Shown here: positions 46,101 through 60,300 of the stretch, piece by piece
Layout of the letters: every line of letters begins with the position of its first letter
How positions within the stretch are numbered: position 1 is the stretch's first letter
Source: Panopea generosa
Taxonomy: Eukaryota > Mollusca > Bivalvia > Adapedonta > Hiatellidae
Assembly (NCBI GenBank): GCA_029582155.1
Contig: CM055903.1
Location: 45,089,769-45,153,768, forward strand
Direction: 5' to 3'
Length of the DNA stretch: 64,000 nucleotides
The notes under the pieces: generated by a model
What the model was told of the DNA's origin: nothing
The model's database searches: none
What the model saw: only the letters and a program-made list of their open reading frames with translations
Translations under genes and position numbers: made by a program

Positions 46101-48343
46101 GCTTAAGTACTGGTTTGAACAGAAGTCGGTCAAAATAAAACTGCATCTGAGCTGAAGTACTGGGTTGAGCAGAAGTCAGTAAAAAAACCGCATCTGAGGT
46201 TTGAGCAGAAAGCGGTCAAATCAAAAAACAGCAGCTAAGCTTAAGTATTGGTTTGAGCAAGATCTGTTAAAATAAAACCGCATCTGAGCTTAAGTACTGG
46301 TTTGAGCAGAAGTCGGTTAAAATAAAACCACACCTGAGCTTAAGTACTGGTTTGAACAGAAGTCGGTCAAAATAAAACTGCATCTGAGCTTAAGTACTGG
46401 GTTGAGCAGAAGTCGGTAAAAAAACGTCATCTGAGCTTAAGTTTTGGTTAGAGAGCGGTCAAACAAAAAACAGCAGCTGAGCTTAAGTATTGGTTTGAGC
46501 AGAAAGCGGTCTAATTAATAAAAATTTACTATAATAATTCAACAAACAAAACGAAAAAATGACAAAGGCGATTAACCGTTATTAGAATATTTTTTAAATA
46601 CAATGTATCGATTGATTTCTCAAATACTGTTACCTCGTTTGTACTATAATATAAAATACATATTCATCAGCCTTTTACTTACTTAAAGAAGGTTCAAGAA
46701 GAATGTGATAAGGACAAACGTCCGGCACCTCCGTCCGTTTGAGACTTTGAATGTCTCTCGCTACCATTGAATTGCCGTACAGACCGGAACTGGGGGTGGT
46801 GGTAGTGTGTGTGTGTGTGTGTGTGTGTGGAGGGGTGGGGGGGGGGGGGGGGGGGGGAGTGTGGAGTGGTTGCTGTGCATATTTCATTATTCCTCATGAA
46901 CAGATCCAATAAAACCGAGTCTAGGATTTCATTATTTTCGTGTATTCTGTGCATAAAGGAGAGATCATTTTATCAGATAGTTTTATAAAGATTTAAAAGA
47001 AGACTTCAACAAACATAACGGAGAAGTGAAAACAGCAGTTTACCCGGAGTCGTAACAATATCTTATAAAATATAAATCAACCTTTTCTCGTGCATTGTGG
47101 GTCCGAGTTGTTCCAACTTCCATCCTCGCCACATGACCTTTGACTGACGCCGTCAAGTTCAAATCCAGTATTACAGCTATAAGAAGCATTTGATTTATAA
47201 GTAGTAGTGTTATAAGTGACTGTACCATTTTTGGGAGAAGCTGGTTGTCCGCAATCTATAAAGTTAAACAGATCCCTTTATAAAGATATATAAACATTTG
47301 ACTTTTAAACAAATTAAATATGTGACCAAGATGACAGAACAAATGGAAATCAAAATTTTTATTCATAAAACTCAATTAATACGTCTCAGAATGCATTTAA
47401 ATTTCGAAAGGTAAATCTGTTTTCATTTAACATGGGCGCGTAGGTCAAGTTAGGAAATTCCTTTTTAATATAATATTTTGTCATATTTTAATAGTTTGTT
47501 TTTACCAATTTTGAAATTTGAAAAATCCTGATATATTCCTCCTTTTAGGGTCAGGAGGATGGAGATAAGGACAAGTGTCCAGGACCTCCACCCGTGAAAG
47601 ACTTTGAATGAATCTTGCCGCATCATTGAATCACCAGTCCTTCTGTGTAAGCCTGTGCTAGGGGGCATAAGGGGTGTAACATATTTCATTATCTTTTATG
47701 ACCAGATTCAATGAAACAGAGTCTGTTATTTGACTATTTTTTGCGCCCTGTTGATCTAAGGGTTCCTTTTATAGGATATTCTAATGAATATTTATAATAA
47801 AAAATCACCAAACACGAACGACAAGTGAAAAGAACAGTTTAAAGTTATAAGAATATGTTATAAAAGTGATACATATATATAGCGTTATCAAATACTGTTC
47901 CGACGTTTGTAATATAGTATGATATACATATCCATCAACCTTTTATCCTACACTGTGGGTCTTTGTTTTGCCAATTTCCATCCTTGCCACATGACCTTGG
48001 ACTGAACCCAACAACGTCAAATCCAATATTACAGCTATAAGATGCACTTGCTTTATAAGTTGTAGCGTTATATTTGACTGTACCATTACTAGGTGAAGCT
48101 GGTTGTCCGCAATCTATGAAGTGAAAAATGAACACTTTATAAATGTATCTCAATAGTTCACTTTGAAACAAATTAAATCGCATGCAACTAATATGACCGA
48201 ACAAATTAAAATTAAAATGAAACCACGAAACTCTTTATATATATCACAGCATGCGTTGTAATATTAAGCTGGCGATCTACTTTTTTCTAACATTGGCTCC
48301 GTAGGCCAAGTTAAGAAATTCCTTTTTAATATGATGTTTTGAC

Positions 48344-48379
<36 letters not shown>

Positions 48380-51300
48380 TTGGCAACACGGGCTAGTTGA
48401 GTGTATACAGTCGGGATATATTGGATGAATAAATGCTTTTGCCAATTTTGAAATATTAAAACATCCTTATATACTTCCTTTTATCAAATATTTTAATGAA
48501 TATGTATAAGTATTCCCTAAACATGAAGGACAAGTGAAAACAGTGATTTAAAGTTGTAAGAATATGTTATAAATATACTTTATTTATTGCTTTATCAAAT
48601 ACTGTTACATCATTTGCAATATTATATAATATACATATCCATCAACCTTTTATCCTACATTGTGGGTCTGTGTTCTCCCAATTTCCATCCGCGTCACATG
48701 ACCTTGGACTGACCCCATCAAGGTCAAAGCCAGTATGACAGATATAGGATGCAATTGATTTATAAGTAGTAGTACAATACGTGACTGTACCATTATTAGG
48801 TGAAGCTGGTTGTCCACAGTCTAGAAAGTGAAACATGTACAATTTATAAAGATATTTAAACATTTAATTATACAACAAATTTAAAAATATGAAAGCAAGA
48901 TGACGGAATATGTTAAAATTAAAATGAAAGAACGAAACTTGTTTAATATGTTACACAATGCGTTATAATTCTAAGAAAGAAGGAAATATATTTTAGTCTA
49001 ATCTTGGTGTGTAGGTCAAGTTAGGAAATCACTTTTACATACAATATTTTAACATGTCTAAATATATATTCTTATGACAACGCTGACTCAGTAAGTCATG
49101 ATAGTTTTTGGAAAAAAAATGATTTTGATTGAAAATTTGAAAAATTCTGATATAATTCCTTTAGGTTTCTATCAAGAAGGAAATAACGATAAGTGTCCTG
49201 CACCACCGTCTGTTTAAGACTTTATATGAGTTTTGCTACCACTGAGTCTCTAGACGTTTCGTTAATATCATTCCGTTAGATTAAACAAGAAAGAAATAAC
49301 GAAAGGTGTCCTGCACCAACGTCTGTTTAAGACTTTATATGAATATTGCTACCATTGAGTCTCTAGTCGTTTCGTTAATATCATTCCGTTAGATTAAACA
49401 AGAAGGAAATAAGGACACGTGTCCTGCACCTCCGTCCTTTTAGGACTTTAACTGAATTATGCTATCATTGAGTCTTTAGTCCTTCCGCAAGTCAACTCAA
49501 AACTCTGAAAGTAGGTAGTGCTTAAAGAGAGTAAAATATATAACATTGAGTACTGAAATGTGAAATTTACTTTCTTGTTAATTCAATATATATATATTTC
49601 ACTCTTTCGATGCGTTCTCTGCTTCAAAATTATATTTTTATCAGATAATTCAATAAATATTTATAAAAAAGATTCAACAAAGAGATAGTAGAGGTTAAAC
49701 AGCGATTTTACCGTTACTAGAATATATTTAAAGACTGAGCTCTAAAATACTTCCATCGTTTGTAATATAATATAGTAAACATATCCATCAACCTTTTAGC
49801 CTACATTGTGGGTCATTGATTTTCCAACTTCCATCCTCTCCACATGACCCTTGACTGTCCCCATCAAGGTCAAATCCAGTATCACAGCTATACGATGCAC
49901 TTGATTTATAAGTAGTAGTACCATACGTGACCGTACCGTTACTGGGTGAAGCTGGTTGTCCACAGTCTATAAAGTGAAACATGTACCATTTATAATTTTA
50001 TTTTAAACATTTAATATGAAACAAATTTAAAAATATATGAAACCAAGATGGAGGATCGAATCGAAATAAAAATAAATCAATGAAACTCATTTAAAACGTT
50101 AATGAATGTGATATTTTTAGAGGCAAATCTATTTTTGTCCAACCTTGGCGCGAAGACCAAGCTAGGAAATTTCTTTTTAATATGGTATTTTGTCATGTTT
50201 TAATCCTTAACAGGATTTTACTTATATAAAGCTATCAGTTCATAACACGGTGTCCAGTACCTCCATCCGTATAAGACGGTGTCCAGTACCTCCATCCCTG
50301 TAAGACTTCGGATGAATCTTGCTATAACTGAATCACTAGTCCTCCCGTATAAGACAGTGTCCAGTACCTCCGTCCGTGTAAGACTTTGATGAATCTTGCT
50401 TTCATTGAATCACTAGTCCTCCTGTATCAGACGGTGTCCAGAACCTCCATCCGTGTAAGACTTTGGATGAATTTTGCTATCATTGAATCACTAATCCTTT
50501 AGTATCAGACGGTGTCCAGTACATCCATCCGTGTACGACTTTCGATGAATCTTGCTATCATTGAATCACTAATCCTTTAGTATCAGACGGTGTCCAGAAC
50601 CTCCATCCTTCTACGACTTTGGATGAATCTTGCTATCATTGAATCACTAGTCCTCCCGTATCAGACGGTGTCCAGTACCTCCATTCATGTAAGACTTTGG
50701 ATGAATCTTGCTATCATTGAATCACTAGTCCTCCCGTATCAGACGGTGTCCAGTACCACCATCCGTGTAAGACTTTGGATGAATCTTGCTATCATTGAAT
50801 CACTAATCCTCCCGTATCAGACGGTGTCCAGTACCACCATCCGTGTAAGACTTTGGATGAATTTTGCTATCATTGAATCACTAATCCTTTAGTATAAGAC
50901 GGTGTCCAGTACCTCCATCCGTGTACGACTTTTGACAAATCTTGCTATCATTGAATCACTAATCCTTACGTATAAGACGGTGTCCAGTACCTCCATCCGT
51001 GTAAGACTTTCGATGAATCTTGCTATCATTGAATCACTAATCCTTTAGTATAAGACGGTGTCCAGTACCTCCATCCGTGTACGACTTTCGATGAATCTTG
51101 CTATCATTGAATCACTAGTCCTCCCGTATTAGACGGTGTCCAGAACCTCCATCCGTGTACGGCTTTGGATGAATCTTGCTATCATTGAATCACTAGTTCT
51201 CCCGTATAAGACGGTGTCCAGTACCTCCATCCTTGTAAGACTTCGGATGAATCTTGCTATCATTGAATCACTAGTCTTCCCGTATAAGACAGTGTCCAGT

Positions 51301-54300
51301 ACCACCATCCGTGTAAGACTTTGATGAATCATGCTTTCATTGAATCACTAGTTTTTCCGTATAAGATGGTGTCCAGTACCTACATCCGGGTAAGACTTTT
51401 GATGATCTTGCTATCATTGAACCAGTAGTCCTTTCGTATGAGACGGTGTCCAGTAACTCCATCCGTGTAAAACTTTTGACGAATCTTGCTATCATTGAAT
51501 CACTAATCCTTTAGTATCAGACGGTGTCCAGAACCTCCATCTTTGTACGACTTTGGATGAATCTTGCTATCATTGAATCACTAGTCCTCCCGTATCAGAC
51601 GGTGTCCAGTACCTCCATTCATGTAAGACTTTGGATGAATCTTGCTATCATTGAATCACTAGTCCTCCCGTATCAGACGGTGTCCAGTACCACCATCCGT
51701 GTAAGACTTTGGATGAATCTTGTTATCATTGAATCACTAATCCTTCCGTATCAGACGGTGTCCAGTACCACCATCCGTGTAAGACTTTTGACAAATCTTG
51801 CTATCATTGAATCACTAATCCTTACGTATAAGACGGTGTCCAGTACCTCCATCCGTGTAAGACTTTCGATGAATCTTGCTATCATTGAATCACTAATCCT
51901 TTAGTATAAGACGGTGTCCAGTACCTCCATCCGTGTACGACTTTCGATGAATCTTGCTATCATTGAATCACTAGTCCTCCCGTATTAGACGGTGTCCAGA
52001 ACCTCCATCCGTGTACGGCTTTGGATGAATCTTGCTATCATTGAATCATTAGTTCTCCCGTATAAGACGGTGTCCAGTACCTCCATCCTTGTAAGACTTC
52101 GGATGAATCTTGCTATCATTGAATCACTAGTCTTCCCGTATAAGACAGTGTCCAGTACCACCATCCGTGTAAGACTTTGATGAATCATGCTTTCATTGAA
52201 TCACTAGTTTTTCCGTATAAGATGGTGTCCAGTACCTACATCCGGGTAAGACTTTTGATGATCTTGCTATCATTGAACCAGTAGTCCTTTCGTATGAGAC
52301 GGTGTCCAGTAACTCCATCCGTGTAAAACTTTTGACGAATCTTGCTATCATTGAATCACTAGTCTTCCTGTATAAGACGGTGTCCAGTACTTACATCATA
52401 TTAAGACTTTGGATGAATCTTGCTATCATTGAATCACTAGTCTTCCTGTATAAGACGGTGTCCAGTACTTACATCATATTAAGACTTTGGATGAATCTTG
52501 CAATCATTGAATCACTAGTCTTCCTGTATAAGACGGTGTCCAGTACTTACATCATATTAAGACTTTGGATGAATCTTGCTATCATTGAATCTCTAGTCCT
52601 TCAGTATAAGACGGTGTCCAGAACCTCCATCCGTGTAAGACTTTGGATGAATCTTGCTATCATTGAATCTCTAGTCCTCCCGTATAAGACGGTGTCCAGT
52701 ACCTCCATCCGTGTAAGACTTTGGATGAATCTTGCTATCATTGAATCTCTAGTCCTCCCGTATCAGACGGTGTCCAGTACCTCCATCCGTGTACGACTTT
52801 GGATGAATCATGCTATCATTGAATCACTAGTCCTTCCGTATAAGACGGTGTCCAGTACCTCCATCCGTGTACGACTTTGGATGAATCTTAATATCATTGA
52901 ATCATTAATCCTTAGTATAAGACGTGTCCAGTACCTCCATCCTTGTAAGACTTTGGATGAATTTTGCTATCATTGAATCATTAATCCTTTAGTATAAGAT
53001 GGTGTCCAGAACCTCCATTCGTGTAAGACTTTGAATGAATCTTGCTATCATTGAATCATTAATCCTTTAGTATAAGACGGTGTCCAGTACCTCCATCCTT
53101 GTAAGACTTTGGATGAATTATGCTATCATTGAATCATTAATCCTTTAGTATAAGATGGTGTCCAGCACCTCCATTCGTGTAAGACTTTGAATGAATCTTG
53201 CTATCATTGAATCATTAATCCTTTAGTATAAGACGGTGTCCAGTACCTCCATCCTTGTAAGACTTTGGATGAATTTTGCTATCATTGAATCATTAATCCT
53301 TTAGTATAAGATGGTGTCCAGCACCTCCATTCGTGTAAGACTTTGAATGAATCTTGCTATCATTGAATCATTAATCCTTTAGTATAAGACGGTGTCCAGT
53401 ACCTCCATCCTTGTAAGACTTTGGATGAATTTTGCTATCATTGAATCATTAATCCTTTAGTATAAGATGGTGTCCAGCACCTCCATTCGTGTAAGACTTT
53501 GAATGAATCTTGCTATCACTGAATCACTAGTTCTCCCGTATAAGACGGTGCTAGGTGGCATAAGTGTTGTGTCATATTTCATTATCCACGTGACCATATT
53601 CACTAAAACAGAGTCTGCTATTCAAATATTTTGTTGCGTCCTGCGCTTCCATCAGATCTTTTTATCAGATATTTTAATAAAGATTTCTAATAAGAGTTCA
53701 TCAAACATAATTGACAAGTAAAAACAGCGGTTTAAAGTTTTACGAAAATGGTATAAATAAAATTTATTGATTGCTTTATCAAATACTGTTATATCGTTAG
53801 TAATATGATCTATCAACCTTTTATCCTACAATGTAGGTCCGAATTGTTCCAATTTCCATCCTCTCCACATGACGTTGAACTGACCCCAATAAGGTCAAAT
53901 CCAGTATCACAGCTATACGATGCACTTGATGTATAAGCAGTAGCGTTATAGTTGACTGTACCATTACCGGGTGAAGCTGGTTGACCGCAATCTATCAAAC
54001 GAAATATGAACACTTTATAATGGTATTTCAAACTTTTACTACGAAATTTATTAAATACGTAACAGAATGCATTGACATTTTTAAGGTAAATCTATTTTCG
54101 TCCATACTTGGGGCGTAGACCATGTCAGGACATCCCTTTTTGTCATGTTTTACTTGATATGTTTTGGGCAATACTGTTTCGTTGATTGTATACAGTCAGG
54201 ATATATTTGATGAAAAATGTATCAGTCATTCTTGAAATGATCCTGATATACTTTCTTTAGGATCAATAACAGGGAGATAAGGATAAGTGTCTAGTACCTA

Positions 54301-57300
54301 AATATATGAAAGATTTTGAATAAATCTTGTTATCATTGAACCACAAGTCTTCCCTATAAGCCGGTGCTACGGGGCATTAGGGGTGTGCCATATTTCATAA
54401 TCGCCCATGAACGTTTTCACTAAAACAGAGTCTGCTATTCCAATATTTTGTTGCGTCCTGCGCTTTCATGAGATCTGTTTATCAGATATTTTTAATAAAG
54501 ATTTTTAATAAGAGTTCATCAAACATGATTTACAAGTAAAAACAGCGGTTTAAATTTTATTGGTATAAATTTAATTAATTGATTGCTTTATCAAATACTG
54601 TAACATTGGTAGTAATATGATATATTGTATACGTATATATCAACCTTTTATCCTACAATGTGGGCCCGAGTTGTTCCAATTTCCATCCTCTCCACATGAC
54701 CTTGAGCTGACCCCAACAAGGTCAAATCCAGTATCACAGCTATATAATGCACTTGATTTATAAGTAGTAGTAACATACGTGACAGTACCGTTACTGTGTG
54801 AAGCTGGTTGACCGCAATCTATCAAGCAAATATGAACACTTTATAATGGTATTTCAAACCTTTACTATGAAATTCATTAAATACGTAACAGTATGCATTG
54901 ACATTTTTCGAGCAAGTCTATTTAGTCCATACTTGGTGCGTAGACCATGTTAGAATATCCTTTTTTGTCATGTTTTACTTGATATGTTTTAGGCAATACC
55001 GTTTCGTTGAATGCATACAGTCAGGATATATTTGATAAAAAAATGTATTAGTCATTTTTGAAATGATCCTGATATACTTCCTTTAGGATCAATAGCAGGG
55101 AGATAAGGATAAGATTCTAGTACCTACATCAGTGTATGATTTCGAATGAATCTTGCTATTATTGAATCACCAGTCCTTCCCTATAAGCCGGTGCTGGGGG
55201 GCATAAGGGGTGTGTCATATTTCATAATCGCCCGTGAACATATTCACTAAAACATAGTCTGCTTTTCCAATATTTGGTTGCGTCCTGCTCTTCCATGAGA
55301 TCTTTTTATCAGATATTTTAATAAAGATTTCTAATAAGAGTTAATCAAACATCATTGCCAAGTAAAAACAGCTGTTTAAAGTTTTACGAATATGGTATAA
55401 ATATCATTTATTGAATGCATTATAAAATACTGTTGCATCGGTAGTAATATGATATCATATACGTATCTATCAACCTTTTATCCAACAATGTGGGTCCGAG
55501 TTGTTCCAATTTCCATCCTCTCCACATGACGTTGACTTGACCCCAACAAGGTCAAATCCAGTATCACAGCTATAAGATGCATTTGATTTATAAGTAGAAG
55601 TACCATACGTGACAGTACCGTTACTGGGTGAAGCTGGTTGTCCGCAATCTATCAAACGAAATATGAACTCTTTATTATGGTAATTCAAACTTTTAATATA
55701 AAATTCATTTGATACGTAACAGAATGCATTGAAATTTTTTGTGCAAATCGAGTTTCGTCCATTCTTGGCGCGTAGACCATGTTAGGACATCCCTTTTTGT
55801 CGTCTTTTACGTGATATGTTTCGGGCAATACCGCTTCAGTGAATGTATACAGTCGGGATATATTTGATAAAAAAATGTATGTCATTTTTGAAATGATCCT
55901 GATATACTTCCTTTAGGATCAATAATAGGGGTATAAGGATAAATGTCTAATACCTACATCTGTGTAAGATTTTGAATGAATCTTGCTATCATCGAATCAC
56001 CAGTCTTTCCCTATAAGCCGGTGCTAGGGGACATAAGGGGTGTGTCATATTTCATAATCGCACGTGAACGTATTCACTAAAACAGAGTCTGCTATTCCAA
56101 TATTTTGTTGCGTCCTGCGCTTTCATGAGATCTTTTTATCAGATATTTTAATAAAGATTTCTAATGAGAGTTAATCAAACATAATTGACAAGTAAAAACA
56201 GCGGTTCAAAGTTTTACGAATATGGTATGAATTTAATTTATTGATTGCTTTATCAAATACTGTTAGCTCGGTAGTAATATGATATAGTATACGTATTTAT
56301 CAACCTTTTATCCTACAATGTAGGTCCGAGTTGTTCCAATTTCCATCCTCTTCACATGACGTTGAGCTGACCCCAACAAGGTCAAATCCAGTATCACAGC
56401 TATACGATGCATTTGATTTATAAGTAGTAGCGTTATAGTTGACTGTACCATTACCGGGTGAAGCTGGTTGACCGCAATCTATCAAACGGAATATGAACAC
56501 TTTATAATGGTATTTCAAACTTTTACTACGAAATTCATCGAATACGTAACAGAATGTGTTGACTTTTTTAAGGCAAAGCTATTTTCGTCCATACTTAGGG
56601 CATAGACCATGTTAGAATATCCCTTTTTGTCATGTTTTACTTGATATGTTTTGGGCAATACTGTTTCGTTGAATGTATACAGTCAGGATATATTTGATGA
56701 AAAATGTATCAGTCATTCTTGAAATGATCCTGATATACTTTCTTTAGGATCAATAACAGGGAGATAAGGATAAGTGTCTATTACCTACATCTGTGTAAGG
56801 TTTTAAATGAATCTTGCTATCATTGAATCACAAGTCCTTCCCTATAAGCTGGTGCTATGGGGCATTAGGTGTGTGTCATATTTCATTTTCCCCACATGAA
56901 CGTATTCACTAAAACATAGTCTGCTATTCCAATGTTTGGTTGCATCCTGCGCTTCCATCAGATCTTTTTATCAGATATTTTAATAAAGATTTCTAATCAG
57001 AGTTCATCAAACATAATTGACAGGTAAAAGCAATGGTTTAAAGTTTTACGAATATGGTATAAATATCATTTATTGATTGCTTTATCAAATACTGTTACAT
57101 CGTTAGTAATATGATATAGTATATGTATCTATCAACCTTTTATCCTACAATGTGGGTCCGAGTTGTTCCAATTTCCATCCTCTCCACATGACGTTGACCT
57201 GACCCCAACAAGGTCCAATCCAGTTTCACAGCTATATAATGCACTTGATTCATAAGTAGTAGTAACATACGTGACAGTACCGTTACTGGGTGAATCTGGT

Positions 57301-60300
57301 TGTCCGCAATCTATTAAGCGAAATATGAACACTTATAATGGTATTTCAAACTTTACTATGAAATTCATTTAATACGTAACAGAATGCATTGACATTTTTC
57401 GAGTAAATCTATTTTCGTCCATACTTAGCGCGTAGACCATGGTAGAATATCCCTTTTTGTCACGTTTTACTTGATATGTTTTAGGCTATACCGTTTCGTT
57501 GAATGTATACAGTCAGGATATATTTGATGAAAAAATGTATTAAGTCATTTTTGGAATGATCCTGATATACTTCCTGAAGGATCAATAACAGGGAGATAAG
57601 GATGTGTCTAGTACCTACATCTGTGTATATTTTTGAATGAATCTTGCTATCATTGAATTACCAGTCCTTCCCTATAAGCCGGTGCTAGGGGACATAAGGG
57701 GTGTGTCATATTTCATAATCGCCCATGAACATATTCACTAAAACAGAGTCTGCTATTCCAATATTTTGTTGCGTCCTGCGCTTTCATGAGATCTTTTCAT
57801 CAGATATTTTAATAAAGATTTCTAATAAGAGATAATCGAACATAATAGACAAGTAAAAACAGCTGTTTAAAGTTTTACGAATATGATATAAATATTATTC
57901 ATTGATTGCTCTATCAAATACTGTTACATAGTTAGTAATATGATATAGTATACGTATCTATCAACCTTTTATCCTACAATGTGGGTCCGAGTTGTTCCAA
58001 TTTCCATCCTCTCCACATGACCTTGAGCTGACCCCATCAAGGTCAAATCCAATATCACAGCTATACGATGCACTTGATTTATAAGTAGTAGCGTTATAGT
58101 TGACAGTACCATTACCGGGTGAAGCTGGTTGACCGCAATCTATCAAACGAAATATGAACTCTTAATAATGGTATTTCAAACTTTTACTATGAAATTCATT
58201 TAATAAGTAACAGAATGCGTTAACATTTTTCGGGCAAATCTATTTTCGTCCATATTTGGCGCGTAGACCATGTTAGGATATCCCTTTTTGTCATGTTTTA
58301 CTTGATATGTTTTGGGCAATACGGTTTTGTTGAATGTATAGTCAGGATATATTTGATGAAAAAATGTAGTAGTCATTTTTGAAATTATCCTAATATACTT
58401 CCTTTAGGATCAAGAAGAGGGAGATAAGGATAAGTGTCTAGTACCTACACCTGTGTAAGATTTTGAATGAATCTTGCTATCATTGAATCACCAGCCCTTC
58501 CCTATAAGCCGGTGCTAGGGAGCATTAAGTGTGTGTCATATTTCATAATCGCCCATGAACATATTCACTAAAACAGTCTGCTTTTCCAATATTTTGTGGC
58601 GTTCTGCGCTTCCATGGTATCTTTTTATTAGATATCTTTAATAAAGATTTCTAATAAGAGTTAATCAAACATAATTGACAAGTAAAAACAGCGGTTTAAA
58701 GTTTTACGAATATGGTATAAATATCATTTATTGATTGCTTTATCAAATACTGTTACATCGGTAGTAATATGATATAGTATATGTATCTATCAACCTTTTA
58801 TCCTACAATGTAGGTCCGAGTTGTTCCAATTTCCATCCTCTCCACATGACTTTGAGCTGACCCCAACAAGGTCAAATCCAGTATAACAACCAAACGATGC
58901 ACTTGATTTATAAGTAGTAGTACCATACGTGACAGTACCGTTACTGGGCGAAGCTGGTTGTCCGCAATCTTTCAAACGAAATATGAACACTTTATAATGG
59001 TTTTTCAAACCTTTACTATGAAAGTCATTTAATACGTATCAGAATGCATTGATTGTGAGAAAATCTTTTTTCCTCCATACTTGTAGTGTAGACCATGTTA
59101 GGACATCCCTTTTGTCATGGTTTACTTGATATGTTTTCGGCAATACCGTGTCACTGAATGTATACAATTGGGATATATTTGATGAAAAAACATATTAGTC
59201 ATTTTTGAAATGATCCTAATATACTTCCTTTAGGATCAAGAAGAGGGAGATAAGGATAAGTGTCTAGTACCTACATCTGTGTATAATTTTGAATGAATCT
59301 TGCTATTATTGAATCACCAGTCCTTCCCTATAAGCCGGTGCTAGGGGACATAAGGTGTGGGTCATATATCATTATCCCCCATTAAGATATACACTAAAAC
59401 AGAGTCTGCTATTCCAATATTTTGTTGCGTCCTGCGCTTCCATGAGATCTTTTTATCAGATATTTTAATATAAATTTCTAATAAGAATTCATCAAACACA
59501 ATTGACAAGTAAACACAGCAGTTTAAAGTTTTACGAATATTGTATAAATATAATTAATTGATTGCTTTATCAAATACTGTTACATCGCTAGTAATATGAT
59601 ACAGTATACGTATCTATCAACCTTTTATCCTACAATGTGGGTCCGAATTGTTCCAATTTCCATCCTCTCCACATGACCTTGAACTGACCCCAACAAGGTC
59701 AAATCCAATATCACAGCTATACGATGCACTTGATTGATAAGTAGTAGCGTTATAGTTGACTGTACCATTACCGTGTGAAGCTGGTTGACCGCAATCTATC
59801 AAGCGAAATATGAACACTATATAATTGTATTTCAAACTTTTACTTCGAAATTCATTGAATACGTAACAGAATGTGTTGACATTTTTAAGGCAAAGCTATT
59901 TTCGTGCATACTTGGGGCGTAAACCATGTTAAGACATCCCTTTTGTCATGTTTTACTTGATATGTTTTGGGCAATACTGTTTCGTTGAATGTATACAGTC
60001 AGGATATATTTGATGAAAAAATGTATTAGTCATTTTTGAAATGATCCTGATATACTTTCTTTAGGATCAATAACAGGGAGATAAGGATAAGTGTCTAGTA
60101 CCTAAATATATGAACGATTTTGAATGAATCTTGTTATCATTAATTCAACAGTCTTCCCTATTAGCCGATGCTACGGGGCATTAGGGGTGTGTCATATTTC
60201 ATTTTTCCCCACTGAACGTATTCACTAAAACAGAGTCTGCTAATTCAATATTTTGTTGCGTCCTGTGCTTTCATGAGATCTTTTTATCAGATAGTTTTAA

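Noticed and set aside
47040..47228. 62-codon - strand frame over the last CCP exon
   Set aside because: Wrong frame; the correct frame of 47082-47255 gives a complete four-cysteine CCP module.
50590..52976. Open frames up to 224 codons with MNLAIIESLVL repeats
   Set aside because: Product of the 78-bp (26-codon) minisatellite, on the opposite strand to the CCP gene and within its intron.
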